Positions 25,056 to 33,441 are shown, counted from the stretch's first letter. The stretch: 47,909 nt of DNA from an uncultured Christensenellaceae bacterium (GCA_910588425.1 CAJUPM010000005.1:3973-51881), one strand, 5' to 3'. The notes: a model not told the origin generated them from the letters alone. Numbers and translations are program-made.

Positions 25056-25362
25056 CGGGCTAGGAATGAGCTGTTTGGGGGTGTGGGGGTGTATGTACAG
25101 CCGCACTAGCTTACAGATTTTTCCAGAATTGCTTGTGCGGCAGAGTTTGACGGCCTTCTGCTTCCTCTATCGCACGTCCCACCCCCACGGTGCTGCGCAC
25201 GGCATGCAGAGACAGCGCGTGCGGCGATGACGGAATCTACATTGCCGCCATTCGAGTGTGCCCTCCGCAGGAGCGCCAAAAGTAACAAGAAGAAAAGCTT
25301 ATGAACAAGCAGTTGGTCGGACTCTGCACAGCCTTTGAAATTCGCATTAGGCAGAAGCCCTT
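25056..25362. repeat. Long duplicated segment, copy 2
   Basis: Partner of 22050-22357, in the same orientation and with scattered substitutions. It also includes the core ending CGCCATTCGAGTG and the CCCTCCGCAGGAG linker. Confidence 0.8.
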
Positions 25363-25644
25363 TTGCCCTTGACCTTGACCTTAAAATAGGCAGCACATAA
25401 AATAGAAAAGCATCTACATTTCGCCAGCCCAGCAATTTGAGTATCGGGGTATGGGGTGGAACCCCATGATTACCCACCGCCCTTGACCTTCGCCCCGCAC
25501 AGCACGGGAGAGCATTCACCCCCTGACTGGCCAGCCCCCAGCGCCGTGTGCGGGATTGACAAGTTCCGCCGCACCGTCATTCGGGTATAGCTCCGCGTGC
25601 GGCGCCAGCACCTTCCACCGTCCCATCATTCGGGTATGGGTATA

Positions 25645-25669
25645 GAAAAGCACCGCGCGCGCGGTGCTA
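25645..25669 (-). terminator. Intrinsic terminator of jag
   Basis: On the minus strand AGCACCGCGC-GCGCGGTGCT is followed by TTTTC. jag is the only larger gene here that clearly uses this type instead of the repeat hairpin. Confidence 0.7.
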
Positions 25670-25683
25670 TTTCCCGTCTGTGC

Positions 25684-26364
25684 CTACATCTGGATGCTTG
25701 TCGTGCCCAGCGCACCTGTGCTGCCCTGCTTCTTGCGCTCGGGCTCTGCCCCGCGCTTTTTGCGGACGACCACCCGGCGGAAGGGCTCTTCTCCTTCGGA
25801 AACCGTCTCGACTTTGTCGTGGTTATGCAGGGTCGCGTGCAAAATCCGGCGCTCATAGGGGTTCATGGGCTCTAAAACCACCCGCTTGCCCGTCCGGGCG
25901 ACCTTGGCGGCAATGCGGTTTGCCAGGGCGACCAGCGTCTCCTCGCGCTTGGCCCGGTAGTTCTCGGTATCCAGCGTGATGCGCTTATACTCCTGCGTGC
26001 CCTTGTTGACGACCAGGCTGGTCAGATACTGGAGGCTGTCCAGTGTCTCGCCGCGGCGGCCGATGAGGATGCCCGTGGAATCCCCGGCGATATCGACTTT
26101 GATGCTCTTCTCGTCCTCGGCGGCGCTGGCCGTGGCCTGCACGCCCATCTTCGAAAACAGCCCGTTTAGAAACTGCTCGGCATCGCCCGCCAGAGTCTGC
26201 TTCTCGGTCAGCCGGATTACCGCGCTGCGGCCCAGGCCCAAAAAGCCCTTGCCCTCCTGCACAATCTCGACGTCCACTTGGTCTATCCCAAGCCCAAGCT
26301 CTGAAAGGCCGTTTAGAATCGCCTCGTCTACGGTTTTGGCTTTGACTTCAATGCTCTTTGCCAT
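25684..26364 (-). CDS. jag: RNA-binding protein Jag/KhpB
   Basis: A 226-residue cytoplasmic RNA-binding protein. The N-terminal Jag domain (SIEVKAKTVDEAILNGLSELG, then EGKGFLGLG) is followed by a KH domain with GRRG (IGRRGETLDSLQYL) and an R3H domain (NPYERRILHATLHNH). In related bacteria KhpB acts with KhpA and affects cell division and elongation. It lies 21 bases after yidC, the conserved pairing. Confidence 0.93.
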   Translation of the reverse strand: MAKSIEVKAKTVDEAILNGLSELGLGIDQVDVEIVQEGKGFLGLGRSAVIRLTEKQTLAGDAEQFLNGLFSKMGVQATASAAEDEKSIKVDIAGDSTGILIGRRGETLDSLQYLTSLVVNKGTQEYKRITLDTENYRAKREETLVALANRIAAKVARTGKRVVLEPMNPYERRILHATLHNHDKVETVSEGEEPFRRVVVRKKRGAEPERKKQGSTGALGTTSIQM

Positions 26365-26385
26365 GTCTTCTCTCCTTTCTTCCGG

Positions 26386-27324
26386 TTATGAAACTTTGCG
26401 GGATGCAATCTCCAGGCGCTTTTGCTTTCTCTCATAGAAGAAGTTGAAAATCAGGTCCGTCAGCATGGCGTAGATATTGGAGAAGGTCCAGTAAATTGCA
26501 AACATCGAGTTGCTGGTCAGGCAGATCCAGCCCGAGAGCACCGGGAACATATACAGCATCATCTTGCCCTGCTGCTGTTGCTCCTTGGGGCCCTTGCGCA
26601 GGGCGATCCACTGGGAGAGGAACTGCGTGCCGCCCGAAAGCACGGGCAGGATGAACCAGCCGTTGGCATAGCCCGTGCCGCCGTTTGCCGCGACCAGCGC
26701 CTTTGAAAGCGCGGTATACGCGGGCTCGTTGACGGCCAGAATGCCCGAGGAGTAGCTGATTAGCCCCTTGGTCTTTAAAATCTCCATGGCCTGGGGCGTG
26801 ATTTTGGAGGTATTCTGCTGGAGGAAGGAGAGGAACTCGGCGGCCGTCGGCATGATGCCCGCGCTGCCCGAGTCCGGCTGCCAGAGGTTGCGCACCCAAA
26901 GCCAGCTGGTCAGCTGGGTATTGGCCGCGCCGTTCTCCGCCGCCCGCAGAACCAGCGCCATGGTCTGCTCGGCCGCGATGGAGCGCAGTGCGCCGTAGAA
27001 CGCCATGAGCAGGGGCAGCGTGATGAGCATGGGGATGCAGCCGGCCATGGTCGAGATGCCGCGCTCTTTATAAAGCTCCTGCACCTTGCGGTTGAGCTGT
27101 TCGGGGTTGTTGGCATAGCGCTTTTTGAGGTTTTCCACTTCCGGCCCCAGCGCCGCCATCTGCTTCATGCTGCGCTTGCTTTTCAGGTCCAGCGGCAGCA
27201 GCACGAACCGCACCAGCAGCATGGAGAGGATAATCGCGATGGAATACTCCCCGATAAAGCGCACGATCCACTGGATGACGATCACCAGAAAATCCGAAAT
27301 AAAATTGTCGTATAACCAGTTCAA
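26386..27324 (-). CDS. yidC: Membrane protein insertase YidC/OxaI
   Basis: A 312-residue insertase that places proteins in the cytoplasmic membrane, alone or with Sec. Hydrophobic segments occur near 13-50, 95-115, 200-245 and 265-290. The opening of the conserved core reads LVRFVLLPLDLKSKRSMKQM, and a basic cytoplasmic loop (KKRYANNPEQLNRKVQELYKE) follows. In this family a membrane Arg in the first core helix contacts clients; R39 in LLVRF is the likely residue. It has no lipobox, unlike SpoIIIJ. It is followed by jag and preceded by yidD at 15 bases. Confidence 0.94.
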   Translation of the reverse strand: MNWLYDNFISDFLVIVIQWIVRFIGEYSIAIILSMLLVRFVLLPLDLKSKRSMKQMAALGPEVENLKKRYANNPEQLNRKVQELYKERGISTMAGCIPMLITLPLLMAFYGALRSIAAEQTMALVLRAAENGAANTQLTSWLWVRNLWQPDSGSAGIMPTAAEFLSFLQQNTSKITPQAMEILKTKGLISYSSGILAVNEPAYTALSKALVAANGGTGYANGWFILPVLSGGTQFLSQWIALRKGPKEQQQQGKMMLYMFPVLSGWICLTSNSMFAIYWTFSNIYAMLTDLIFNFFYERKQKRLEIASRKVS

Positions 27325-27339
27325 AGATTGTTTCCTCCA

Positions 27340-27549
27340 TTATGGAACAGGGTCATACCCGCCTTTGCAAAACGGGTTGCACCGAATAATCCGTCTCAGC
27401 GTCAGCCAGCCGCCCCGAAGCGCGCCGTATTTGCTGATGGCTTCCAGGCCATACTGCGAGCACGTCGGCGAAAACCGGCAGTGGCTGCCAAGAAAGGGCG
27501 AGATTTGCCTGCGGTAAAAGCGAATCATCCCCAGCAATATTTTCTTCAT
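27340..27549 (-). CDS. yidD: Membrane protein insertion efficiency factor YidD
   Basis: A 69-residue protein with the family block FYRRQISPFLGSHCRFSPTCSQYG and a second Cys region (RRIIRCNPFCKGGYDPVP). It is amphipathic and membrane-associated in other bacteria and helps YidC-dependent insertion. It usually follows rnpA directly; here a 624-base repeat island lies between them. Confidence 0.95.
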   Translation of the reverse strand: MKKILLGMIRFYRRQISPFLGSHCRFSPTCSQYGLEAISKYGALRGGWLTLRRIIRCNPFCKGGYDPVP

Positions 27550-28173
27550 TTTTCTATACCCGATTGATGGGAATGCAGAACCTGCTAGTCCCGCACACGG
27601 TGCTGGCGATCAGCCTGCCAGAGGGCACATGCTCGCACAGTCTCTGCCCACCGCGCGATACCCGAATGGCGGGACGGCGAAACCTGCCAGAGTCGCACAC
27701 GAAGCCGATAGTCGGTTTGCCAGAGAGCGAAAGGTCAAGGGCCACTCTTAATCATGGGGGCACGCCCCCATACCCCCTTACCGGGATGTTATACCCGATT
27801 GATGGGAATGCAGAACCTGCTAGTCCCGCACGCGAAGCTGATGGCCGATTTGTCAGTGAGCAAATGCTCGCACATTCTCTGCTTGCCCGCGCTCCTGCAG
27901 AGGGCGATACCCGAATGATGGAACGGCGGAACCTGTCAGTTTTGTACGCGGCGCTTTTCCTCGCCCGATTGACGGAACAGCAAAACCTTTCAATCCCACA
28001 CGCGCCGTTGATAGCCAATTTGCCAGAAATCACATACTCGCACATATTGTGCCCGCCGCACGAACTCTCTTTTTGCACTCCCCTATCTATGATATAAGGG
28101 GTATGGGGCTTTGCCCCATGATTACGAAAAGCCCTTGCCCTTTGCCCTTGAACTTGCCCTTGTTGCCCTTCGC
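27550..28173. repeat. Repeat island inside the rnpA-yidD operon
   Basis: Minus-orientation cores abut the yidD start codon (27557 and 27659). A plus-orientation hairpin lies at about 27754-27773. More minus-orientation cores follow (27793, 27909 and 27964). A minus-orientation hairpin TATGGGGC-TTT-GCCCCAT is at about 28103-28121, and GCCCTTG hexamers end at the rnpA stop codon. No gene. Confidence 0.82.
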
Positions 28174-28554
28174 CTACTCCCCAGCCTTCTGCTTTTTGCC
28201 GCCCTCCAGCAGACCGGCCTTGCGCAGGAGGTAGCCCATTTCCTTTGCGATGGCGGCAAACTCGGCCGCGGCGATAGGCGCCCTGGCGATAAAGATAATC
28301 TGAGCGCTTTTGGAAATCTCGGGCAGATACAGCCGCAGGCACTCTTTCAGACGGCGCCTGGCCTTGTTGCGCACGACCGCGTTGCCTACCTTTTTGCTGA
28401 CCGAGAAGCCGGCCTTCAGGCCGCCGTATTTGCGAAAAACGCAGAGCAAAACCATGTAGTGCCCGCCGCAGGATTTGCCCCTGCGGTAGACAAAGCCGTA
28501 TTCTCTATTTTTTTTCAGGGTAACGAGCAGGCCGCTCGTCTTTTTTGCCTGCAT
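28174..28554 (-). CDS. rnpA: Ribonuclease P protein component
   Basis: A 126-residue basic protein that binds RNase P RNA and helps mature tRNA 5' ends. The family RNR-type motif appears as VVRNKARRRLKE (about 60-71), after GLKAGFSVSKKVGNAV. The opening LKKNREYGFVYRRGKS is typical. It follows rpmH at 171 bases, with a terminator between them. Confidence 0.93.
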   Translation of the reverse strand: MQAKKTSGLLVTLKKNREYGFVYRRGKSCGGHYMVLLCVFRKYGGLKAGFSVSKKVGNAVVRNKARRRLKECLRLYLPEISKSAQIIFIARAPIAAAEFAAIAKEMGYLLRKAGLLEGGKKQKAGE

Positions 28555-28684
28555 AACCCGCCTCTCTTCCAGCGCCCCGGCAAACCAAAAATTCTAACAG
28601 AAACAAGGCCCGAGGGCTCGCTCCAGGCCAGAATTAGGCGGCAAACCGCCTGGGCAGCTGCCCGGTTTAGAAGTTTCATCCATG

Positions 28685-28716
28685 AGAAAAAAGGCTGTAA
28701 CAAAGCGTTGCAGCCC
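28685..28716 (-). terminator. Intrinsic terminator between rpmH and rnpA
   Basis: On the minus strand GGCTGCAAC-GCTTTG-GTTACAGCC (one mismatch) is followed by TTTTTTCTC. It begins 10 bases after the rpmH stop codon, so it may limit read-through and set more rpmH than rnpA message. Confidence 0.75.
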
Positions 28717-28725
28717 GGCTTAAAA

Positions 28726-28860
28726 CTAAGCAGTCAGTTTTTTTCTCCCCTTGGCGCGGCGGCGTTTTAGGACATTTCTGCCATTCTTGCTTGCCATGCG
28801 TTTGCGGAAGCCATGCACTTTGCTTCTCTGCCGCTTTTTGGGCTGATACGTTCTTTTCAT
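28726..28860 (-). CDS. rpmH: 50S ribosomal protein L34
   Basis: A 44-residue highly basic protein. It begins MKRTYQPKKRQRSKVHGF and continues RKRMASKNGRNVLKRRR, then AKGRKKLTA. This is the standard L34 length and sequence. It is too short for many gene finders. Transcription starts from a consensus promoter at 28973-29001. Confidence 0.97.
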   Translation of the reverse strand: MKRTYQPKKRQRSKVHGFRKRMASKNGRNVLKRRRAKGRKKLTA

Positions 28861-28972
28861 GTTGTCTCCTCACTTCCTTGTTTATCTGAAAGCGCCTAAG
28901 CTGCTTTTTTCCGTTTGCGGATGGGCTCTGGCCCGTCCCGGTTTCAGATAAAACCGATAAAAATACGTCTAT

Positions 28973-29001
28973 ATTATATAGAAGCCGCCCCCCAATGTCA
29001 A
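28973..29001 (-). promoter_or_regulatory. Sigma-A promoter of rpmH
   Basis: On the minus strand TTGACA (28996-29001) and TATAAT (28973-28978) with a 17-bp spacer, both perfect. The repeat array begins directly behind the -35 box with CTCCTGCGGAG at 29002. Confidence 0.9.
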
Positions 29002-29600
29002 CTCCTGCGGAGGGCAATACCCGAATGATGGAACAGCAGAACCTGTCAGTTTCGTGCGCGAAGCCGGAAGCCGGTCTGCCAGAGAGCAAATGCTCGCACA
29101 GTCTCTGCCCGCCTCACCTCCTGCGGAGGGCTCGCCCGAATGATGGAACAGCAGAACCTGTCAGTTCTGCTCGCGAAGCCGACAGTCGGTTTGTCAGAGA
29201 GCACATGCTCGCACAGTCTTTGCCTGCCTCACCTCCTGCGGAGGGCGATACCCGAATGATGGAACAGCAGAATCTGTCAGTTCTGCTCGCGAAGCCGCCA
29301 ATCGGTCTGGCAGAAGGCACATGCTCTCCCGTTCTCCTCTCCCCGCACCTCCTGCGGAGGGCATACCCGAATGACAGGATAGCAGAATCTGTCAGTTTCG
29401 CACGCGAAGCCGGAAGCCGGCCTGTCAGAGAGCACATGCCCGCACATATTTGCCCCTCCCGCGCAAATCTTCTTCCCACTCTTTCCCCTATCATACCCCA
29501 GTAAGGGGGTATGGGGGCCCCGCCCCCATGTTTACCCATAGCCCTTGACCTTGACCCTCGCCCCATGTTTACGAGCGGCCCTTGACCTTACTGCCCCTCC
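29002..29600 (-). repeat. Clean tandem array of four repeat cores plus hairpin
   Basis: Four head-to-tail units start at about 29002, 29119, 29235 and 29350, a period of 115-117 bp. Each reads CTCCTGCGGAGGGC, ACCCGAATGAT, CTGTCAGTT, CGCGAAGCCG, a GAGAGCACATGCTC-type inverted repeat and CTGCC. A minus-orientation hairpin (about 29509-29529) and GACCTT hexamers close the array. It is the best place to read the complete unit. Confidence 0.88.
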
Positions 29601-29733
29601 CCCGCGGGAAATAATTTTTTGGAGAGACTATTTTATGCCGAAACGGGTGTCGAAATTTCAGAAAAAACTACAGGTTGTATTGGAATGGTTTTTTCAAAAT
29701 TCCACAAAAACGGTGTAAATCGATGAACATGAG

Positions 29734-29878
29734 TTATCCACAACTGTTGATAACTTTTACGCATTTTGTGGAATTCTTTTCAAAAAAGCAGGGTTTTGGG
29801 TGGTTTTTACACAAGTTTTCATCAACAAAATGTGGATAACTTTGTTTTTTGTGTGGATAACTATAAAAATTATCCACA
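29734..29878. other. oriC: oriC, upstream DnaA-box cluster
   Basis: Four perfect DnaA boxes TTATCCACA lie in an AT-rich stretch: 29734-29742 (plus), 29831-29839 (minus), 29852-29860 (minus) and 29870-29878 (plus). The segment 29600-30000 is free of repeats. It corresponds to the upstream (incA/B-like) half of a bipartite Bacillota origin. Confidence 0.88.
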
Positions 29879-29999
29879 TTTTGATAAAAATAATTTCTTC
29901 CAATTTCCATGACATCTACCACAAGATTGTGTTATACTATCACCGAAACGGGAAATAAATACACTCCGGTTTCTTTTTGTGGTATACTATTCTCATCTG

Positions 30000-30827
30000 C
30001 CGGAAAACAGGCAAAGGGCGAAGGTCAAGGGCTTTTCGTAACCATGGGGCAAGCCCCATACCCCATATATTACGGTATAGGGGAATGCAAGAAGAGAATT
30101 CGTGCGACGGGCTTAAATATTTTAAAATATATACATGCTTATTTTAAAATATCTCTTAGAGCGGAAAATGCAGATTGTCATAGCCGAACATGATGCCTCT
30201 ACATGGGGATATGGAAACTGTATCCCATATTTGACAAAGCCGCGCCAACACGGGAGAACATTTGCTCTCTGCCAAACTGACTGGCGGCTTCGCGTGCGGA
30301 ACTGACAATCTCCGCCATTCTGCCATTCGGGTATAGAAAAGCGCACGGCATACGGAGACGGCATGTGCGGTAGGCAGATTATGTGCGAGCATTTGCCTTC
30401 TGCCAAACCGACCGCCAGCGCCGTGTGCAGGACTGACAGATTCCGCCGCCCCGCCATTCGGGTATAGAAAAGCGGCGAATAGAGACTTGTGCGAGCATTT
30501 GCTCTCTAACTAATCGATCGACAGCGCGCGTGTAGCAATAAAAGATTTTGCATTCCTATCAATCGGGTGCAGCTTCGCGCACGAAACTGACAGATTATAC
30601 CATATTTATCAATCAAATATAACCCCGCGTGCGGAACTGGAAATTTCCGCATTCCCCCAATCGGGTGTGCCCTCCGCAGGAGGTGCTGCGCACGGCATAC
30701 GGAGACGGCATGTGCGGTAGGCAGATTATGTGCGAGCATTTGCCTTCTGCCAAACCGACTATCGGCTGCGTGTGCAAAACTGACAGATTATACCACCCTA
30801 TCAATCGGGTGTAAAAAAGGAAAAGAT
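30000..30827 (+). repeat. Repeat island upstream of dnaA
   Basis: A plus-orientation hairpin (about 30041-30059) is followed by a short AT-rich stretch with two palindromes, ATATTTTAAAATAT (30117-30130) and TATTTTAAAATA (30140-30151). Plus-orientation cores follow, ending near 30331, 30463, 30567, 30665 and 30812. The last edge, CAATCGGGTGTAAAAAAGG, runs into the dnaA ribosome-binding site. Confidence 0.8.
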
Positions 30828-32204
30828 ATGAATTCATTTACTGTGCTCTGGGAAGCGGCGCTCAAAAAGCTGGATACCTACTTCTACCTGAACAACAACG
30901 GCACCGCTTTCAACACCTATATCAAGACGCTCTCCCCGCAGTTTGAGGAGAACGGCAGATATGTCTTCCGGGTGCCCAATGTGCACCACCAAGAGCTGGC
31001 CGGCCGGTTTGTCCGGCAGATTTCGGATGCCATGAAAGAGGCCTACCGCGAGAGCTACGGCCAGGAGCGGGCTGTGGAAATCCTCATCATGACGGGCCAG
31101 GAACTGGACAACATGCTGCTGGAAAAGCAGGCGCCTAAAATCAACCTGGGCGATATCGTCCTAAACCCAAACTATACGTTCGAGACCTTCGTCGTGGGCA
31201 GCTCCAACAACCTGGCCCACGCCGCCAGCCGGGCCGTGGCCAATGCCCCGGGGCTGGCGTATAACCCGCTGTTCATCTACGGCGGCGTCGGCCTTGGCAA
31301 AACGCACCTGATGCACGCCATCGGCAACCGCATTTTGGAGAACAGCCCCACGGCCAAAATCATCTATATCACCACCGAAGCCTTTACCAACGAGTTCATC
31401 GAATCCATCCAGAAGCACACCACCGAGGCGTTCCGCAACAAGTTCCGCAAGGTGGACGTGCTCATGATAGACGATATCCAGTTCATCTCCAAAGCACAGG
31501 GGACGCAGGAAGAGCTGTTCCACACCTTCAACACCCTGCGCGAGGCCAACAAGCAGATTGTGCTTTCCTCGGATAAGCCGCCGTCTGAAATCCCCAAGCT
31601 GGAAGAGCGCCTGCTCTCCCGCTTCCAATGGGGCCTTCTGACGGATATCGGCCTGCCGGACTACGAGACGCGCGTGGCAATTTTGAAGCAGAAAGTGCCG
31701 CATATCAAGGAAATCATCCGCTGCAATCTGGAGATAGACGAGGCCGTCATCAGCTATATCGCCTCCAAAGAGGATACCAACATCCGAGACCTGGAAGGCG
31801 CGCTGACCAAAGTCATCGCCAGCGCACAGCTGGAAAACGGCATCTCCTCCATCACGCTGCCCATCGCGGAAAAAGCGCTTCAGACCTTCTTCTCGGGCGG
31901 GCCCAGCACCCGGGTGGTTACGCCAAAGCAGATTATTTCCAAAGTCTGCGAGTATTACGACATCACCGAGGAGGATATCAAGAGCAAAAAGAAGAGCCGG
32001 GAAATCGCGTTCCCCCGCCAGATTGCCATGTATCTGCTCAAGAACATGACCGAGCTGACCTTCCAGGCCATCGGCGAACTGCTGGGCGTGACCAACCACA
32101 CCACCGTGGTTTACGGCGTCAAGAAAATCACCGAGGCCATGGCCGCCAGCACAGAGCTGGCCAGCACCATCGGCGACATCACTCAGAAGATTAAGGATTT
32201 TTAA
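30828..32204 (+). CDS. dnaA: Chromosomal replication initiator DnaA, with altered signature
   Basis: A 458-residue AAA+ initiator that binds DnaA boxes and opens oriC. Walker A GGVGLGKT is at 152-159, Walker B VLMIDD at 211-216, and EERLLSRFQWG carries the arginine-finger region. Domain I (1-90) is intact and linker domain II is short. In domain IV the family signature GGRDHTTV, which touches the DnaA box, here reads G420-V-T-N-H-T-T-V427: Arg and Asp are replaced by Thr and Asn. I checked the codons (GTG ACC AAC CAC). The boxes nearby are nevertheless perfect. The start has AAGGAAAAG upstream. A sense hairpin module follows the stop codon. Confidence 0.97.
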   Translation: MNSFTVLWEAALKKLDTYFYLNNNGTAFNTYIKTLSPQFEENGRYVFRVPNVHHQELAGRFVRQISDAMKEAYRESYGQERAVEILIMTGQELDNMLLEKQAPKINLGDIVLNPNYTFETFVVGSSNNLAHAASRAVANAPGLAYNPLFIYGGVGLGKTHLMHAIGNRILENSPTAKIIYITTEAFTNEFIESIQKHTTEAFRNKFRKVDVLMIDDIQFISKAQGTQEELFHTFNTLREANKQIVLSSDKPPSEIPKLEERLLSRFQWGLLTDIGLPDYETRVAILKQKVPHIKEIIRCNLEIDEAVISYIASKEDTNIRDLEGALTKVIASAQLENGISSITLPIAEKALQTFFSGGPSTRVVTPKQIISKVCEYYDITEEDIKSKKKSREIAFPRQIAMYLLKNMTELTFQAIGELLGVTNHTTVVYGVKKITEAMAASTELASTIGDITQKIKDF

Positions 32205-32266
32205 GGGCAAGGTCAAGGGCGATGGGTAAACATGGGGGCACGGCCCCCATACCCCTTTTGCTATTT

Positions 32267-32310
32267 AAAAAGAGCTTGTGCGTCATATAAAGACAGCGCA
32301 AGCTCTTTTT
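32267..32310. terminator. Bidirectional terminator after dnaA
   Basis: AAAAAGAGCTTGTGC pairs with GCGCAAGCTCTTTTT around a 14-base loop, with T-tracts on both strands. It lies 60 bases after the dnaA stop codon, behind the repeat hairpin. Confidence 0.82.
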
Positions 32311-32670
32311 GATGAAAACTATCCAAAAGGGGAAAAGGGCGGAAGGGAAAGGGCAAGGGCGGCGGGTAAACATGGGGGCACGGCCCCCATACCCCATTAC
32401 TATATTATAATAAGGGGATTATGTGGGAAGAAAGTTCGTGCGGCGGGCACATGCTGGATAGAAAGCAGGTTTGGCAAGCACGGTATGAGAGAGCATTTGC
32501 TCTCTGACAGACTGGCTGTCAGCTTCGCATGCAGGATTGACAGATTTTGCTGTCCCATCATTCGGGTATAGAAACTGAAAATTTGCATATTCCTATCATT
32601 CGGGTATAGAAACTGAAAATTTGCATATTCCTATCATTCGGGTACAGCATACCCCATTACTGGGGATAAT

Positions 32671-32715
32671 AAAAAGAGTTGGTGCACAACAGTGAAGCTG
32701 CATCAACTCTTTTTT
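32671..32715. terminator. Bidirectional terminator
   Basis: AAAAAGAGTTGGTGCA pairs with TGCATCAACTCTTTTTT. It has a similar build to the terminator at 32267. Confidence 0.78.
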
Positions 32716-32826
32716 ATTTTCTAATGATAGAAATATTCACATCTTGCAAACCCATTGATTCCAAGTGTTGGGGTATGGGGTGAAACCCCATGTTCACCCA
32801 TCGCCCCTGGCCTTCACCCAGTCAGG

Positions 32827-33036
32827 CTATTTTTTATTCGTCCTGCCCAAAATATAATCTGTGCTCGTATGATAAAAATCTGCCAGCGCAATCAAATGAG
32901 AAATCGGAAGTTCCCTCTTTCCAGTTTCATAATTACTGTAAACTCTCTGGTCAATCTTAAGAATTGCAGCGACTTCTTTTTGCGTCAAATCTTCATCTTC
33001 TCTTAAATCTTTTAATCTGGACAGATACATCGGCAT
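32827..33036 (-). CDS. XRE-type HTH transcription regulator
   Basis: A 69-residue Cro/C1 domain protein (LKDLREDEDLTQKEVAAILKIDQRVYSNYETGKRELPI), ending YHTSTDYILGRTNKK. Its codon use is clearly more AT-rich than that of dnaA or dnaN. It is divergent from a small gene across a perfect palindrome (33089-33112), and it sits between dnaA and dnaN, which are normally neighbours. A repeat hairpin follows its stop codon in sense. Confidence 0.87.
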   Translation of the reverse strand: MPMYLSRLKDLREDEDLTQKEVAAILKIDQRVYSNYETGKRELPISHLIALADFYHTSTDYILGRTNKK

Positions 33037-33088
33037 TACTTTTCCACCTCAATGTATATGCTAAATTATCATGCCCATTTCCCCTTAT

Positions 33089-33112
33089 TTTTACTATCAA
33101 ACGATAGTAAAA
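33089..33112. promoter_or_regulatory. Perfect palindromic operator candidate
   Basis: TTTTACTATC-AAAC-GATAGTAAAA, with ten-base perfect arms, between the divergent XRE gene and the small gene. It lies about 23 bases before the TTG start of the latter, so binding could block transcription. Confidence 0.75.
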
Positions 33113-33135
33113 TAGAAGAAAAGGAGGAAAAAGCC

Positions 33136-33441
33136 TTGCTCATTTCTCTCATTCAACAACATTTTCCAGAAATAGAAGCCCTCTTCAGCGAAAAATCGAT
33201 GGATGAATTTCTGTCATGTGCGTTTGAAAATCTATATCTCTATCATTTCGGGCTTGGAACATATATCCGCAATTCTCTTTTAAAAGAAGGGGGCGGCCTG
33301 CTCGAACTTTTTAGGCAATGCGGCCTTCATGAAAAAGATGAAATATCCCATTTTATCATTGAACTTTTTTATCTGCATGAAAAAATGAACAAAAGAAAAC
33401 CAGCAAAAATCTGCCGGTTTTCAAAAAAGGATGCTCTCTAG
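33136..33441 (+). CDS. Small AT-rich gene of unknown function, XRE partner
   Basis: A 101-residue protein with no recognised family. It looks wholly helical and has many aromatic residues (FENLYLYHFGLGTYIRN, SHFIIELFYLHEKMN) and a basic tail (KRKPAKICRFSKKDAL). I chose the TTG at 33136 because GGAGG lies nine bases upstream; the ATG at 33052 would place the operator palindrome inside the coding region. Base composition is unlike that of its neighbours. It ends in a T-tract terminator. Confidence 0.65.
   Translation: MLISLIQQHFPEIEALFSEKSMDEFLSCAFENLYLYHFGLGTYIRNSLLKEGGGLLELFRQCGLHEKDEISHFIIELFYLHEKMNKRKPAKICRFSKKDAL

Larger units (their letters stand above)
24597..25683. repeat. Repeat island between mnmE and jag
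   Basis: This 1.1-kb stretch holds plus-orientation hexamers and a hairpin (about 24684-24703), a half hairpin fused to a core near 24800, plus-orientation cores, the second copy of the long duplication (25056-25362), a minus-orientation hairpin (about 25447-25466), and plus-orientation cores ending near 25588 and 25637. No gene was found; frames across it translate repeats. Confidence 0.8.
32205..32826. repeat. Repeat island downstream of dnaA
   Basis: Plus-orientation hairpin modules lie at about 32230-32250 and 32374-32394, each after AAGGGCAAGG hexamers. A core ends near 32566, with a 38-bp tandem repeat of CATTCGGGTATAGAAACTG (32561, 32599 and 32637). A minus-orientation hairpin at about 32772-32790 faces the XRE gene stop codon. 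No gene; two terminators are listed separately. Confidence 0.8.

Noticed and set aside
22100..25519. Frames with LLRRAHPNGGNVDSVIAARA and similar strings
   Set aside because: These are translations of the CTCCTGCGGAGGGC linker and the repeat core. The same words appear wherever the repeat is open, so they are not evidence of a protein family.
29002..29460. Regular 116-bp array as a possible CRISPR
   Set aside because: Units are repeated over their whole length with no unique spacers, and no cas gene is present.
30117..30151. Paired ATTTTAAAAT palindromes as the main unwinding element
   Set aside because: They have no DnaA boxes or GC cluster beside them. The element before dnaN fits the known architecture much better.
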